From Streptomyces showdoensis (GTDB taxonomy: Bacteria; Actinomycetota; Actinomycetes; Streptomycetales; Streptomycetaceae), in NCBI RefSeq assembly GCF_039535475.1, contig NZ_BAAAXG010000026.1, positions 372,001-436,000 of the forward strand: a stretch of 64,000 nt of DNA, in the 5' to 3' direction. Each line of letters begins with the position of its first letter. Within the stretch, counting starts at the first letter, position 1. Below are positions 31,898 to 39,865 of this stretch, in pieces. The notes below the pieces were generated by a model. That model was not told where the DNA came from. It searched no databases and was given only the letters and a program-made list of their open reading frames with translations. The position numbers and the translations under genes were made by a program.

Positions 31898-32488
31898 TCA
31901 GTCCAGCGTGACCGACCTGCGCAGCGGATCGCGCAGATCCGTTCCGTTGGCCAGCCACCGCTCCTCCAGGGCCTGCGCCCCGTGCACCCGCTTCCAGGCC
32001 GCCTCGTTCGCGGTCATCGGCAACAGTGGCAGGAAGCGGACCGGGTCCATCGGCTCGTCGAGGTCCAGGTCCTCCACGAGGCCGCCCGACTCGGCGACCA
32101 GGACCGAGCCGAAGGGGGCGCCCGGCCACAGCGGCTCGCCCACGTCGAGCGAGGCGCCGGGGGCCACGACCACGCCCTCGACCTGCGGGGTGGCGGCCAG
32201 CACCGCGAGCGGGCGGAGCACCTTGTCGGTGTCGGCGAGCCCGAGCCGTACCGAGAGGACCAGTTCGGCGCGCGGGCCCTTCACCGGGTCGGCGAGCACG
32301 GCGGTCGGATCGGCCATCGGCTGGGCGGACATGCCCAGGGTCGCGTAGCGCACCAGACCGGCGCCGGCGTCGACGAAGCGCAGGACCTCGATGCGATCGG
32401 TGCCGAGGAAGGTGACCGCCGCCCGCGCGTCCGGCTCACCGAGGGCCGTGCGGAGCCGGGCCTCGACCAGAGCAAGAATTTCTCCCAT
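31898..32488 (-). CDS. Suppressor-of-fused domain protein
   Basis: A 196-residue protein with the bacterial suppressor-of-fused (SUFU/SUKH superfamily) layout: helix (EILALVEARLRTAL), beta strands (DRIEVLRFVDAGAGLVRYAT), and the late motif VEDLDLDEPMDPVRFLPLLP. Many such proteins act as immunity factors or adaptors, but this one stands alone among housekeeping genes with no toxin gene nearby. The ATG at 32488 gives a normal family length; the upstream in-frame part is not coding-like. Confidence 0.8.
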   Translation of the reverse strand: MGEILALVEARLRTALGEPDARAAVTFLGTDRIEVLRFVDAGAGLVRYATLGMSAQPMADPTAVLADPVKGPRAELVLSVRLGLADTDKVLRPLAVLAATPQVEGVVVAPGASLDVGEPLWPGAPFGSVLVAESGGLVEDLDLDEPMDPVRFLPLLPMTANEAAWKRVHGAQALEERWLANGTDLRDPLRRSVTLD

Positions 32489-32901
32489 GCGGCGAGCATA
32501 AAGCGCGTATGGAACGGGCAAAGTAAGGGATTGACCCTCAGTCGGCTGATAGTCTTGGCCACTGGTCGGGATTCCCGACTGCTCGTCACACGTCATCCCT
32601 CACGAGGGACCGGCCGGAGGAGGTGGGACTGCGGTGGATCGAAGTCGATCGGGCAGTACCAAGCGCTCTTCCGCCCCGCACCCCAGCCCGGTGCGTTCCT
32701 CCCTCCGGTGACGCGGGCCCCGTTCGGGCCCCTCCTCTCCGGCATCTCGCACGACGGAAGAGCACCTCTCTTTGCCTGTCTGTAGCGAACGCCGTCATCG
32801 CGACCGTTCGGTGCCGCCCGCTTTGTGGACGACGTAGCACCACGTCCCCATTCCGGGCTGCGCCATGCTCGCCGACGGCCTCTCCGTGAAGGAGCATGCC
32901 C
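32489..32901 (+). promoter_or_regulatory. Long structured leader region of corA
   Basis: This 413-bp gap separates divergent genes. Near its left end a -10-like TAGTCT (32550-32555) points toward corA and would give a leader of about 340 nt. The leader can form several small hairpins: GTCGGG/CCCGAC at 32565-32579, TCCCTC/GAGGGA at 32596-32609 and GC-rich ones near 32710-32735. A Mg-responsive leader is a reasonable idea for a Mg channel gene. An 88-codon open frame (32623-32889) inside it is poorly supported. Confidence 0.35.
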
Positions 32902-34035
32902 ATGTCGATGATCCGTGACCTGCGCGCCGCCGTCCGCCCCTCCCTGCGGCACCCCCTCCGCAAGACCGACACCGCCTCCCCGTACGCCAACTACGACGCC
33001 ACCCGCGACCCCACGGCCGCCACCGCCGTCGTCGACTGCGCCGTCTACCGCGACGGGCGCCGGGTGGACGACCACGCGTGCCTCACGCCGCGCGGCGCGA
33101 TGCGCCAGGTACGGGACAGCGGCGGCTTCGCCTGGATCGGCCTGCACGAGCCGACCGAGTCCGAATTCGCCGGTATCGCCGCCGAGTTCGGGCTCCACCC
33201 GCTCGCCGTCGAGGACGCCGTCCACGCCCACCAGCGGCCGAAGCTGGAGCGGTACGACGACACCCTCTTCACCGTCTTCAAGACGATCCACTACGTCGAG
33301 CACGCCGAACTCACGGCCACCAGCGAGGTCGTCGAGACCGGCGAGGTCATGTGCTTCACCGGCCCCGACTTCGTCATCACCGTCCGGCACGGCGGCCAGG
33401 GCTCGCTGCGCAACCTCCGGCACCGCCTCCAGGGCGAGCCCGAGCTGCTCGCCAAGGGCCCCTCGGCCGTGCTGCACGCCATCGCGGACCACGTCGTCGA
33501 CGGCTACATCGCGGTCGCCGACGCCGTCGAACTCGACATCGACCAGATCGAGATCGACGTCTTCTCACCGCCCGCCAAGGGCTCCACCCGCGGCACCGAC
33601 ACCGGCCGGATCTACCAGCTCAAGCGCGAGGTACTGGAGTTCAAGCGGGCCGTCACGCCGCTGCTGCGCCCGATGCAGCTGCTCAGCGAGCGCCCGATGC
33701 GGCTGGTCGACCCCGACATCCAGAAGTACTTCCGGGACGTCGCCGACCACCTCGCGCGCGTCCAGGAGCAGGTCGTCGGCTTCGACGAGCTGCTGAACTC
33801 GATCCTCCAGGCCAACCTGGCGCAGGCGACCGTCGCGCAGAACGAGGACATGCGCAAGATCACCTCGTGGGCGGCGATCGTCGCCGTCCCGACGGCGGTC
33901 TGCGGCGTGTACGGCATGAACTTCGACCACATGCCGGAGCTGCACTGGAAGTACGGCTACCCGATGGTGCTGGTGGGCATCGCCGCCATCTGTTTCACCA
34001 TCCACCGCACCCTCAAGCGCAACGGCTGGCTGTAG
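32902..34035 (+). CDS. corA: CorA family Mg/Co transport protein
   Basis: A 377-residue pentameric divalent-cation channel. It has a cytoplasmic alpha/beta N-domain, a long stalk helix (EVLEFKRAVTPLLRPMQLLS, QYFRD-like segment, then NSILQANLAQATVAQNEDMR), helix 1 with the essential GMN motif (VYGMNFDHMPEL) and a second helix ending in the basic tail RTLKRNGWL. The ATG at 32902 is 7 bases after GAAGGAG; the ATGs at 32896 and 32908 are worse spaced. It imports Mg at the cell membrane. An unusually long leader precedes it. Confidence 0.95.
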   Translation: MSMIRDLRAAVRPSLRHPLRKTDTASPYANYDATRDPTAATAVVDCAVYRDGRRVDDHACLTPRGAMRQVRDSGGFAWIGLHEPTESEFAGIAAEFGLHPLAVEDAVHAHQRPKLERYDDTLFTVFKTIHYVEHAELTATSEVVETGEVMCFTGPDFVITVRHGGQGSLRNLRHRLQGEPELLAKGPSAVLHAIADHVVDGYIAVADAVELDIDQIEIDVFSPPAKGSTRGTDTGRIYQLKREVLEFKRAVTPLLRPMQLLSERPMRLVDPDIQKYFRDVADHLARVQEQVVGFDELLNSILQANLAQATVAQNEDMRKITSWAAIVAVPTAVCGVYGMNFDHMPELHWKYGYPMVLVGIAAICFTIHRTLKRNGWL

Positions 34036-34051
34036 CGCCGGCCGCGCTCGG

Positions 34052-34057
34052 TAGGCT
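34052..34057 (+). promoter_or_regulatory. -10 box for a leaderless message
   Basis: TAGGCT at 34052-34057, then 7 bases to the ATG at 34065, with no ribosome site. This pattern predicts a leaderless mRNA. Confidence 0.5.
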
Positions 34058-34064
34058 GCGGGGC

Positions 34065-34580
34065 ATGACAGACGCGCTGCTCGGGTCCGCCCTCGTCGAG
34101 GAGGCCACCAAGAAGTCCGGCCTCATCTGGGTACGGGGCGAGGCCGCGGCCGCCCGTGCGCTCTGGCACATCTGGCTCGACGGCGCCGCGCTGGTCGTCG
34201 GCGACGGGCCCGGCGAGCAGCCGCTGCCCGGCCTGGTGGACGGCGGCACGGCCGAGGTCACCGTCCGCAGCAAGGACAAGGGCGGCCGGATCGTCGCCTG
34301 GACCGCCGCGGTGAGCGAGCTCGCCCCGCGCGGCGAGGCCTGGGAGGCGGCGGTCGCCGAACTGAAGGGCAAGCGGCTGAACGCGCACGACGGCGAGGCG
34401 ATGCCCGAGCGCTGGGCGCGCGAGTGCCGGGTGGTGCGCCTGGAGCCCCGCTCCTCGACCACGGACCTGCCGGACGGCTCCCTGGCCACCGCCCCGCTGC
34501 CGTCCCCGGTGCTCACCCGCCGCCCGATCCCGGCGGGCCTGCCGAAGCTGCTCCTGAAGCGCCGCAAGCGCAAGGGCTAG
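34065..34580 (+). CDS. Conserved hypothetical protein
   Basis: A 171-residue soluble protein beginning MTDALLGSALVEEATKKSG, with strands around GLIWVRGEAAAARALWHIW and DGAALVVGDGPGEQPLPGLV, and a strongly basic C-terminus KLLLKRRKRKG. The composition suggests a small beta-barrel (split-barrel-like) domain, but this is not secure. It lies 29 bp after corA on the same strand with its own -10 box; the stop is 8 bp from the convergent lipoprotein gene. Confidence 0.75.
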   Translation: MTDALLGSALVEEATKKSGLIWVRGEAAAARALWHIWLDGAALVVGDGPGEQPLPGLVDGGTAEVTVRSKDKGGRIVAWTAAVSELAPRGEAWEAAVAELKGKRLNAHDGEAMPERWARECRVVRLEPRSSTTDLPDGSLATAPLPSPVLTRRPIPAGLPKLLLKRRKRKG

Positions 34581-34588
34581 GTCGCGCC

Positions 34589-35347
34589 TCAGGTGCGCGG
34601 CAGCTGCTTGCCGTAGTCCAGGGTCTGGTTCTTCGACGGGGCGGCGAGCGGGAAGTCCTTGTCCCACTCGGAGAGCATCACCACGCCCGCGCCGCCGCCG
34701 CGCGCGAAGCGCAGCGGGAACGGGGTGCCCTCCAGGGACACGTCGAGCGAGCCGCCCTCGGCGTCCTCGCCGCCCCTGACGTTGACGGTGCGGATGCCGC
34801 CGATCTTGTCGCGGTCGCCCTTGAGGACGTCGCCGTGCAGCCCGATCAGCCCGTCGAGCAGCAGGTCCATGTCGGTGAAGCCGCGCAGCTGCTTGTAGGC
34901 GGGGTCGTCCTGCGGGACCTTCACGTACATGTCGTCGAGCTTGTCGGCCGCCTCGGAACCGGCGTCCGAGGGCGGTTCGGTGGAGGCGTCGTCGTGCGTC
35001 CAGAAGCCCGCGTCGGCCTTCATGTAGAGCGCGTCGCCGACCCGCAGCAGCTCGAAGGTGCTGTTCTTCGTGGTCACGGAGCCGCTCGCGCCGTCCTGCT
35101 TGAGCCGCATGTTCAGCTTGTACGTGCCGCCCTTGCTGACCAGCGTGCCCGCGAGGCGCACCGCCCTGGCGCCGTCGGCGGCCGACTGGGCCTTCTCCTC
35201 GATGGCGGTCGCGGACAGCTTGCCCACGCCGTTGGTCCCCTCGTCCGGGTCGGCGGCGCAGGCGCCCAGCGAGGCCGCCAGGCCGGCGCAGAGCGCCAGG
35301 GGCAGGGCGGCCGTGCGGATGCGCGAGGACGGGGGGCGAACGGTCAC
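34589..35347 (-). CDS. LolA/LppX-like lipoprotein
   Basis: A 252-residue lipoprotein: signal peptide with lipobox SLGAC, then a domain built of antiparallel strands (SKGGTYKLNMRLKQDGASGS, NSTFELLRVGDALYMKADAG) like the LppX_LprAFG/LolA fold that shields lipid chains in a half-barrel. It sits on the outer face of the membrane and may carry a lipid or lipoprotein. The GTG at 35347 follows GAGAGG by 8 bases; longer forms add a non-signal Arg/Pro segment. Confidence 0.82.
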   Translation of the reverse strand: MTVRPPSSRIRTAALPLALCAGLAASLGACAADPDEGTNGVGKLSATAIEEKAQSAADGARAVRLAGTLVSKGGTYKLNMRLKQDGASGSVTTKNSTFELLRVGDALYMKADAGFWTHDDASTEPPSDAGSEAADKLDDMYVKVPQDDPAYKQLRGFTDMDLLLDGLIGLHGDVLKGDRDKIGGIRTVNVRGGEDAEGGSLDVSLEGTPFPLRFARGGGAGVVMLSEWDKDFPLAAPSKNQTLDYGKQLPRT

Positions 35348-35558
35348 CGAGGCTGCCTCTCGTGTCGGTGGGGGGACGCGCCCGGGGGCGCCGGTTGCCG
35401 GTGGGGACGGCAGACCGCAGCGTACCCGGGCCGGGTGAAGACGCCGCAGGCAGCCGGACGGGCGCTCTGCCGGAGCGCCTCGCAACGGCACGGGCTAGCC
35501 TGAACCAGGCAAAGCTGGAAATCGACCCGAATCGTGCGGCACCCAGGAGGCGCGTGGC

Positions 35559-36839
35559 ATGGCGGCAGGCGCCCCCCGGATCTTCGTCTCGCACCTCGCC
35601 GGGGTCCCGGTGTTCGACCCCGTGGGCGACCAGGTCGGCCGGGTCAGCGACTTGGTGGCCATGCTGCGGGTGGGCCGCCGCCCGCCGCGGCTGCTCGGCA
35701 TGGTCGTGGAGGTGCTCTCCCGGCGCCGGGTGTTCGTGCCGATGACCCGGATCACCGGGGTCGAGTCCGGCCAGGTCATCACCACCGGCGTGGTCAACAT
35801 GCGCCGCTTCGAGCAGCGCCCGACCGAGCGCCTGGTCCTCGGCGAGCTCCTGGACCGGCGGGTGCGGCTGGTCGGGCCGCAGGGCGAGGAGGGCGAGGAG
35901 GTCACCGTCCTCGACGTGGCCATCCAGCAGCTGCCGGCCCGCCGCGACTGGGAGATCGACAAGGTCTTCGTCCGGCGCGGCAAGGGCGGGGCGCTGCGCC
36001 GCAAGGGCGAGACGCTGACCGTGGAGTGGTCCGCCGTCACCGGCTTCTCCCTGGAGGAGCACGGCCAGGGCGCCGAGAACCTGGTGGCCACCTTCGAGAA
36101 GCTGCGCCCCGCCGACCTCGCCAACGTGCTCCACCACCTCTCCCCCAAGCGCCGCGCGGAGGTCGCCGCGGCCCTCGACGACGACCGGCTCGCCGACGTC
36201 CTGGAGGAGCTGCCGGAGGACGACCAGATCGAGATCCTGGGCAAGCTGAAGGAGGAGCGGGCCGCCGACGTCCTGGAGGCGATGGACCCGGACGACGCGG
36301 CCGACCTGCTCTCCGAGCTCCCGGAGGAGGACAAGGAGCGGCTGCTGACGCTGATGCAGCCGGACGACGCGGCGGACGTGCGCCGGCTCATGTCGTACGA
36401 GGAGCGGACCGCGGGCGGTCTGATGACCACCGAGCCGATCGTGCTGCGTCCGGACGCCACGGTCGCGGACGCCCTGGCCCGGGTGCGCCAGCAGGACCTG
36501 TCCCCCGCGCTGGCGGCGCAGGTGTACGTGTGCCGGCCGCCGGACGAGACGCCGACGGGCAAGTACCTGGGCACGGTGCACTTCCAGCGGCTGCTGCGGG
36601 ACCCGCCGTTCACGCTGGTCTCCTCGCTCGTCGACAGCGATCTGCCGCCGCTCGGCCCGGACACCCCGCTGCCGGCCGTGACCAGCTACTTCGCCGCGTA
36701 CAACCTGGTCGCGGCGCCGGTGGTGGACGAGAGCGGTTCGCTGCTGGGGGCGGTGACCGTGGACGACGTGCTCGACCACCTGCTGCCGGACGACTGGCGG
36801 GAGACGGAGTTCCACGAGGAGGGGGTGCACGGTGGCTGA
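35559..36839 (+). CDS. MgtE N-terminal/CBS domain protein without a channel domain
   Basis: A 426-residue soluble protein. It has PRC-barrel-like strands at the N-terminus (PRIFVSHLAGVPVFDPVGDQ, later DWEIDKVFVRRGKGG), the MgtE intracellular N-domain of short helical repeats (LRPADLANVLHHLSPKRRAE, DDDRLADVLEELPEDDQIE), then two CBS motifs ending VTVDDVLDHLLPDDW. It lacks the transmembrane domain of MgtE, so it is more likely a Mg or nucleotide sensor than a transporter. It overlaps the DUF1003 gene start by 8 bp, so the two are coupled. The Mrp gene follows. The M. tuberculosis counterpart is near mrp and corA (from memory). Confidence 0.85.
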   Translation: MAAGAPRIFVSHLAGVPVFDPVGDQVGRVSDLVAMLRVGRRPPRLLGMVVEVLSRRRVFVPMTRITGVESGQVITTGVVNMRRFEQRPTERLVLGELLDRRVRLVGPQGEEGEEVTVLDVAIQQLPARRDWEIDKVFVRRGKGGALRRKGETLTVEWSAVTGFSLEEHGQGAENLVATFEKLRPADLANVLHHLSPKRRAEVAAALDDDRLADVLEELPEDDQIEILGKLKEERAADVLEAMDPDDAADLLSELPEEDKERLLTLMQPDDAADVRRLMSYEERTAGGLMTTEPIVLRPDATVADALARVRQQDLSPALAAQVYVCRPPDETPTGKYLGTVHFQRLLRDPPFTLVSSLVDSDLPPLGPDTPLPAVTSYFAAYNLVAAPVVDESGSLLGAVTVDDVLDHLLPDDWRETEFHEEGVHGG

Positions 36840-37410
36840 GCGCACACAGGAGCGGGAGCGGGATCGCGAGCGGGAGCGGCCGCTGCCCCGGATCCGGCTG
36901 GACCAGCCGCGGGTGCGGCGGCCCCGGTTCCTGCCCGAGTACGACCCGGAGGCCTTCGGGCGCATGTCGGAGCGGATCGCGCGCTTCCTGGGGACGGGGC
37001 GGTTCATCGTCTGGATGACGGTGATCATCATCGCCTGGGTGGTGTGGAACGTCTCCGCGCCGGACTCGCTGCGCTTCGACAACTACCCGTTCATCTTCCT
37101 GACCCTGATGCTGTCGCTCCAGGCCTCCTACGCGGCCCCGCTGATCCTGCTCGCGCAGAACCGGCAGGACGACCGGGACCGGGTCAACCTCGAACAGGAC
37201 CGGAAGCAGAACGAGCGCTCGATCGCGGACACCGAGTACCTGACCCGGGAGATCGCCGCGCTGCGGATGGGCCTGGGCGAGGTGGCGACCCGCGACTGGA
37301 TGCGTTCGGAGCTCCAGGACCTGCTGAAGGAGCTGGAGGAGCGGCGGGAGGAGCGCGACGGTCTATTCCCGTCGGAGGGCGCGCGCGGGAGTGACGTACC
37401 CGACCGTTGA
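36832..37410 (+). CDS. DUF1003 membrane protein
   Basis: A 192-residue protein with two membrane helices (FIVWMTVIIIAWVVWNV and FIFLTLMLSLQASYAAPLIL) flanked by the DUF1003 motif RIARFLGTGRF and LLAQNRQDDRDRVNLEQDR. N- and C-terminal cytoplasmic tails are charged; the C-terminal part is a probable coiled coil. The GTG at 36832 lies within the last codons of the MgtE-N/CBS gene, so translation is coupled. A shared role with that sensor protein in divalent-cation homeostasis is plausible but not shown. Confidence 0.88.
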   Translation: MAERTQERERDRERERPLPRIRLDQPRVRRPRFLPEYDPEAFGRMSERIARFLGTGRFIVWMTVIIIAWVVWNVSAPDSLRFDNYPFIFLTLMLSLQASYAAPLILLAQNRQDDRDRVNLEQDRKQNERSIADTEYLTREIAALRMGLGEVATRDWMRSELQDLLKELEERREERDGLFPSEGARGSDVPDR

Positions 37411-37453
37411 CAGGGCTTTCATGAGCCGGTGGTCGTCGCCGTACCATCTCCCT

Positions 37454-38587
37454 ATGGCTACGGAAGACGCGGTGCGCGAAGCACTGGCGACGGTGAACGA
37501 CCCCGAGATCAACAAACCGATCACCGAGCTCGGCATGGTGAAGTCGGTGGAGATCGGATCCGACGGCAGGGTCGCCGTCACGGTCTATCTCACGGTCTCC
37601 GGCTGCCCGATGCGCGACACCATCACCCAGCGCGTGACGGACGCCGTCTCCCGCGTCGAGGGCGTCACGGGCGTCGACGTCACGCTGGACGTGATGAGCG
37701 ACGAGCAGCGCAAGGAGCTCGCCTCCGCGCTGCGCGGCACCACCGCCGAGCGCGAGGTCCCCTTCGCCAAGCCCGGCTCGCTGACCCGCGTGTACGCGGT
37801 GGCCTCCGGCAAGGGCGGTGTCGGCAAGTCCTCGGTGACGGTCAACCTGGCGGCGGCGATGGCGGCCGACGGGCTGAAGGTCGGTGTCGTGGACGCCGAC
37901 ATCTACGGTCACAGCGTGCCGCGCATGCTGGGTGCGGACGGGCGTCCGACCCAGGTCGAGAACATGATCATGCCGCCGTCGGCGAACGGCGTGAAGGTCA
38001 TCTCCATCGGCATGTTCACCCCGGGCAACGCCCCGGTCGTGTGGCGCGGCCCGATGCTCCACCGCGCGCTCCAGCAGTTCCTCGCCGACGTGTACTGGGG
38101 CGACCTGGACGTCCTGCTGCTCGACCTGCCGCCGGGCACCGGCGACATCGCCATCTCCGTCGCGCAGCTGGTGCCGAACGCGGAGATCCTGGTCGTCACC
38201 ACCCCGCAGCAGGCCGCGGCCGAGGTCGCGGAGCGGGCCGGCTCGATCGCCGTGCAGACCCACCAGAAGATCGTCGGCGTCGTCGAGAACATGTCGGGCC
38301 TGCCGTGTCCGCACTGCGACGAGATGGTCGACGTGTTCGGCACGGGCGGTGGCCAGAAGGTCGCCGACGGGCTGACCAAGACCACCGGCGCGACGGTCCC
38401 GGTGCTGGGCTCGATCCCGATCGACGTGCGGCTGCGCGAGGGCGGCGACGAGGGCAGGCCGGTCGTCCTGTCCGACCCGGACTCCCCGGCCGGCGCGGCC
38501 CTGCGCGCGATCGCCGGCAAGCTGGGCGGACGGGCCCGCGGCCTGTCGGGCATGAGCCTGGGCATCACGCCGCGCAACAAGTTCTGA
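37454..38587 (+). CDS. mrp: Mrp/ApbC iron-sulfur carrier ATPase
   Basis: A 377-residue cytoplasmic Mrp/NBP35 ATPase. N-terminal MIP18/DUF59 domain (VNDPEINKPITELGMVKSVE), deviant Walker A SGKGGVGKSS, DADIYGHSVPRMLG, DLPPGTGD, and the cluster-binding CPHC pair in MSGLPCPHCDE. It carries and transfers Fe-S clusters to apoproteins. The ATG at 37454 has a TACCAT -10 box 6 bases upstream and no ribosome site, so it is probably leaderless. It is closed by a clear terminator. Confidence 0.93.
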   Translation: MATEDAVREALATVNDPEINKPITELGMVKSVEIGSDGRVAVTVYLTVSGCPMRDTITQRVTDAVSRVEGVTGVDVTLDVMSDEQRKELASALRGTTAEREVPFAKPGSLTRVYAVASGKGGVGKSSVTVNLAAAMAADGLKVGVVDADIYGHSVPRMLGADGRPTQVENMIMPPSANGVKVISIGMFTPGNAPVVWRGPMLHRALQQFLADVYWGDLDVLLLDLPPGTGDIAISVAQLVPNAEILVVTTPQQAAAEVAERAGSIAVQTHQKIVGVVENMSGLPCPHCDEMVDVFGTGGGQKVADGLTKTTGATVPVLGSIPIDVRLREGGDEGRPVVLSDPDSPAGAALRAIAGKLGGRARGLSGMSLGITPRNKF

Positions 38588-38602
38588 GACGTCCAGGACA
38601 GG

Positions 38603-38630
38603 GAAAGGGCGCCCTCCGGGGCGCCCTTTC
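38603..38630. terminator. Terminator after mrp
   Basis: Perfect 12-bp stem GAAAGGGCGCCC (38603-38614) with its complement (38619-38630) and a TCCG loop; 15 bases after the mrp stop and facing a convergent gene. Confidence 0.9.
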
Positions 38631-38654
38631 GCGTTCCAGCGGGTCCTGCCGCCG

Positions 38655-39257
38655 TCAGGCGTACTGGCCCAGGTCCTTCACCGCGGAGAAGCCGAGCCCG
38701 TACGCGCTCATCCCCCGCCCGTACGCGCCGATGTGCACGCCGGTCGCCGAACCGGCCAGCACCCAGCCGAACTCGGACTCGCGGTAGTGGAACGGCACCG
38801 GCACGCCGTCCACCGGCAGCGAGAGCGTCGACCAGGCCGGGCCTTCGAGGTCGTCGGCGAGCTCGAACGCGGTCTCCGTCTGCTGGTCCAGCCAGTCGTC
38901 CCGCCGCGTGTGGTCGAGGTTGGCGGGCCAGGTGTGGGCCAGCAGGCCCGAGCCGGCCAGCCAGGCCGCGGAGGAGACCGTGGTGGCCTCCAGGACGCCC
39001 GTGCCGTCGCCGGTGCGGCGCACCGGGTTCGCGGCGACGGTCACGACGACGGCGAACCGCTCCTTCTCCACGGCCACGGCCTCGGACTTTATCGACGGCT
39101 CGTCACCGTGGCCCATCGAGCCGTACTGGACGGTGCCGTCCGCGGCCGTGCCGATCTGCATCAGCCGGCGCGGGCCGGTGAACGCCTCGTCGAGCCCGTA
39201 CCAGGCGAAGGGCGCGCGCAGGAACCCCTCGGCTTCCACCCGACTCGTCGTCTTCAT
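38655..39257 (-). CDS. Conserved hypothetical protein
   Basis: A 200-residue soluble protein beginning MKTTSRVEAEGFLRAPFAWY, rich in Trp and Gly, with SLPVDGVPVPFHYRESEFGW near the end. There is no signal or membrane helix. I recognise no family. The ATG at 39257 has GAGCGGCC upstream but no strong ribosome site. Downstream it faces mrp across a terminator; upstream is tatB on the same strand, 73 bp away. Confidence 0.75.
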   Translation of the reverse strand: MKTTSRVEAEGFLRAPFAWYGLDEAFTGPRRLMQIGTAADGTVQYGSMGHGDEPSIKSEAVAVEKERFAVVVTVAANPVRRTGDGTGVLEATTVSSAAWLAGSGLLAHTWPANLDHTRRDDWLDQQTETAFELADDLEGPAWSTLSLPVDGVPVPFHYRESEFGWVLAGSATGVHIGAYGRGMSAYGLGFSAVKDLGQYA

Positions 39258-39330
39258 CTCGGCCGCTCCTCTTCATGTCGACAGAGGGAGGATAGCCACC
39301 GTGCCGCAGTGGGTCGGTGACAGGCCGTCG

Positions 39331-39774
39331 TCAGGTGGCGTCGGAGTCGTACGGCGGACGCTCGCCGGCGTCCGGCTTGTCCTGCTTCTTGAGGAGGTCC
39401 GGGGTGGCGGAGCCGTTCACCGCGGCGGGCGCGGCGGGCGCGGTCTCGCGGCCGTGGACGGCGTCGGCGACCTCGTTCATCTCCTTCTTCAGGTCGAAGC
39501 TGGAGCGGAGCTCGTTGAGCTCCTTGAGGTCCTCGTTCTCCGCGAGCTGCTTGCGGATGAAGTTCTTGGGGTTGAGGTCCTCGAACTCGAAGTCCTTGAA
39601 CTCCGGGCCGAGCTCGCTGCGGATGTCCGCCTTGGCGCTGTCGGAGAACTCCCGGATCTTGCGGACGAAGCGGGAGACGTCCTGGATCATCTTCGGCAGC
39701 TTGTCCGGACCGAAGATGAGCACGGCGAGCACCACGAGCGTCACCAGCTCGAGTGCGCCTATGTCGCTGAACAC
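39331..39774 (-). CDS. tatB: Twin-arginine translocase subunit TatB
   Basis: A 147-residue protein with a single N-terminal membrane helix (LVTLVVLAVLIFGPDKLPKM, containing the FGPxKLP hinge), an amphipathic helix (DVSRFVRKIREFSDSAKADI) and a charged C-terminal tail. TatB receives folded twin-arginine precursors at the membrane. The GTG start at 39774 begins MFSDIGALE, the usual family N-terminus. It is the last gene of the sigE-antisigma-htrA-tatB operon, the same order as in mycobacteria. Confidence 0.93.
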   Translation of the reverse strand: MFSDIGALELVTLVVLAVLIFGPDKLPKMIQDVSRFVRKIREFSDSAKADIRSELGPEFKDFEFEDLNPKNFIRKQLAENEDLKELNELRSSFDLKKEMNEVADAVHGRETAPAAPAAVNGSATPDLLKKQDKPDAGERPPYDSDAT

Positions 39775-39865
39775 CCTGTAGCTCCTTCACGCCGGTCCCG
39801 GGCCCGGTCCACCGTACCCGCCGAAACTGCCTGGCGGGTACCTCGTGGTGTCCTCCACATGGCGC

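Noticed and set aside
32623..32889. 88-codon open frame in the corA leader
   Set aside because: Its GTG lies within 2 bases of the ribosome-like sequence, codon use is poor and the translation is Arg/Pro/Ser-rich; kept only as a feature of the leader region.
37405..37410. TTGACA as the -35 box of mrp
   Set aside because: Spacing to the TACCAT -10 box is 31 bp, far from the required 16-19 bp.
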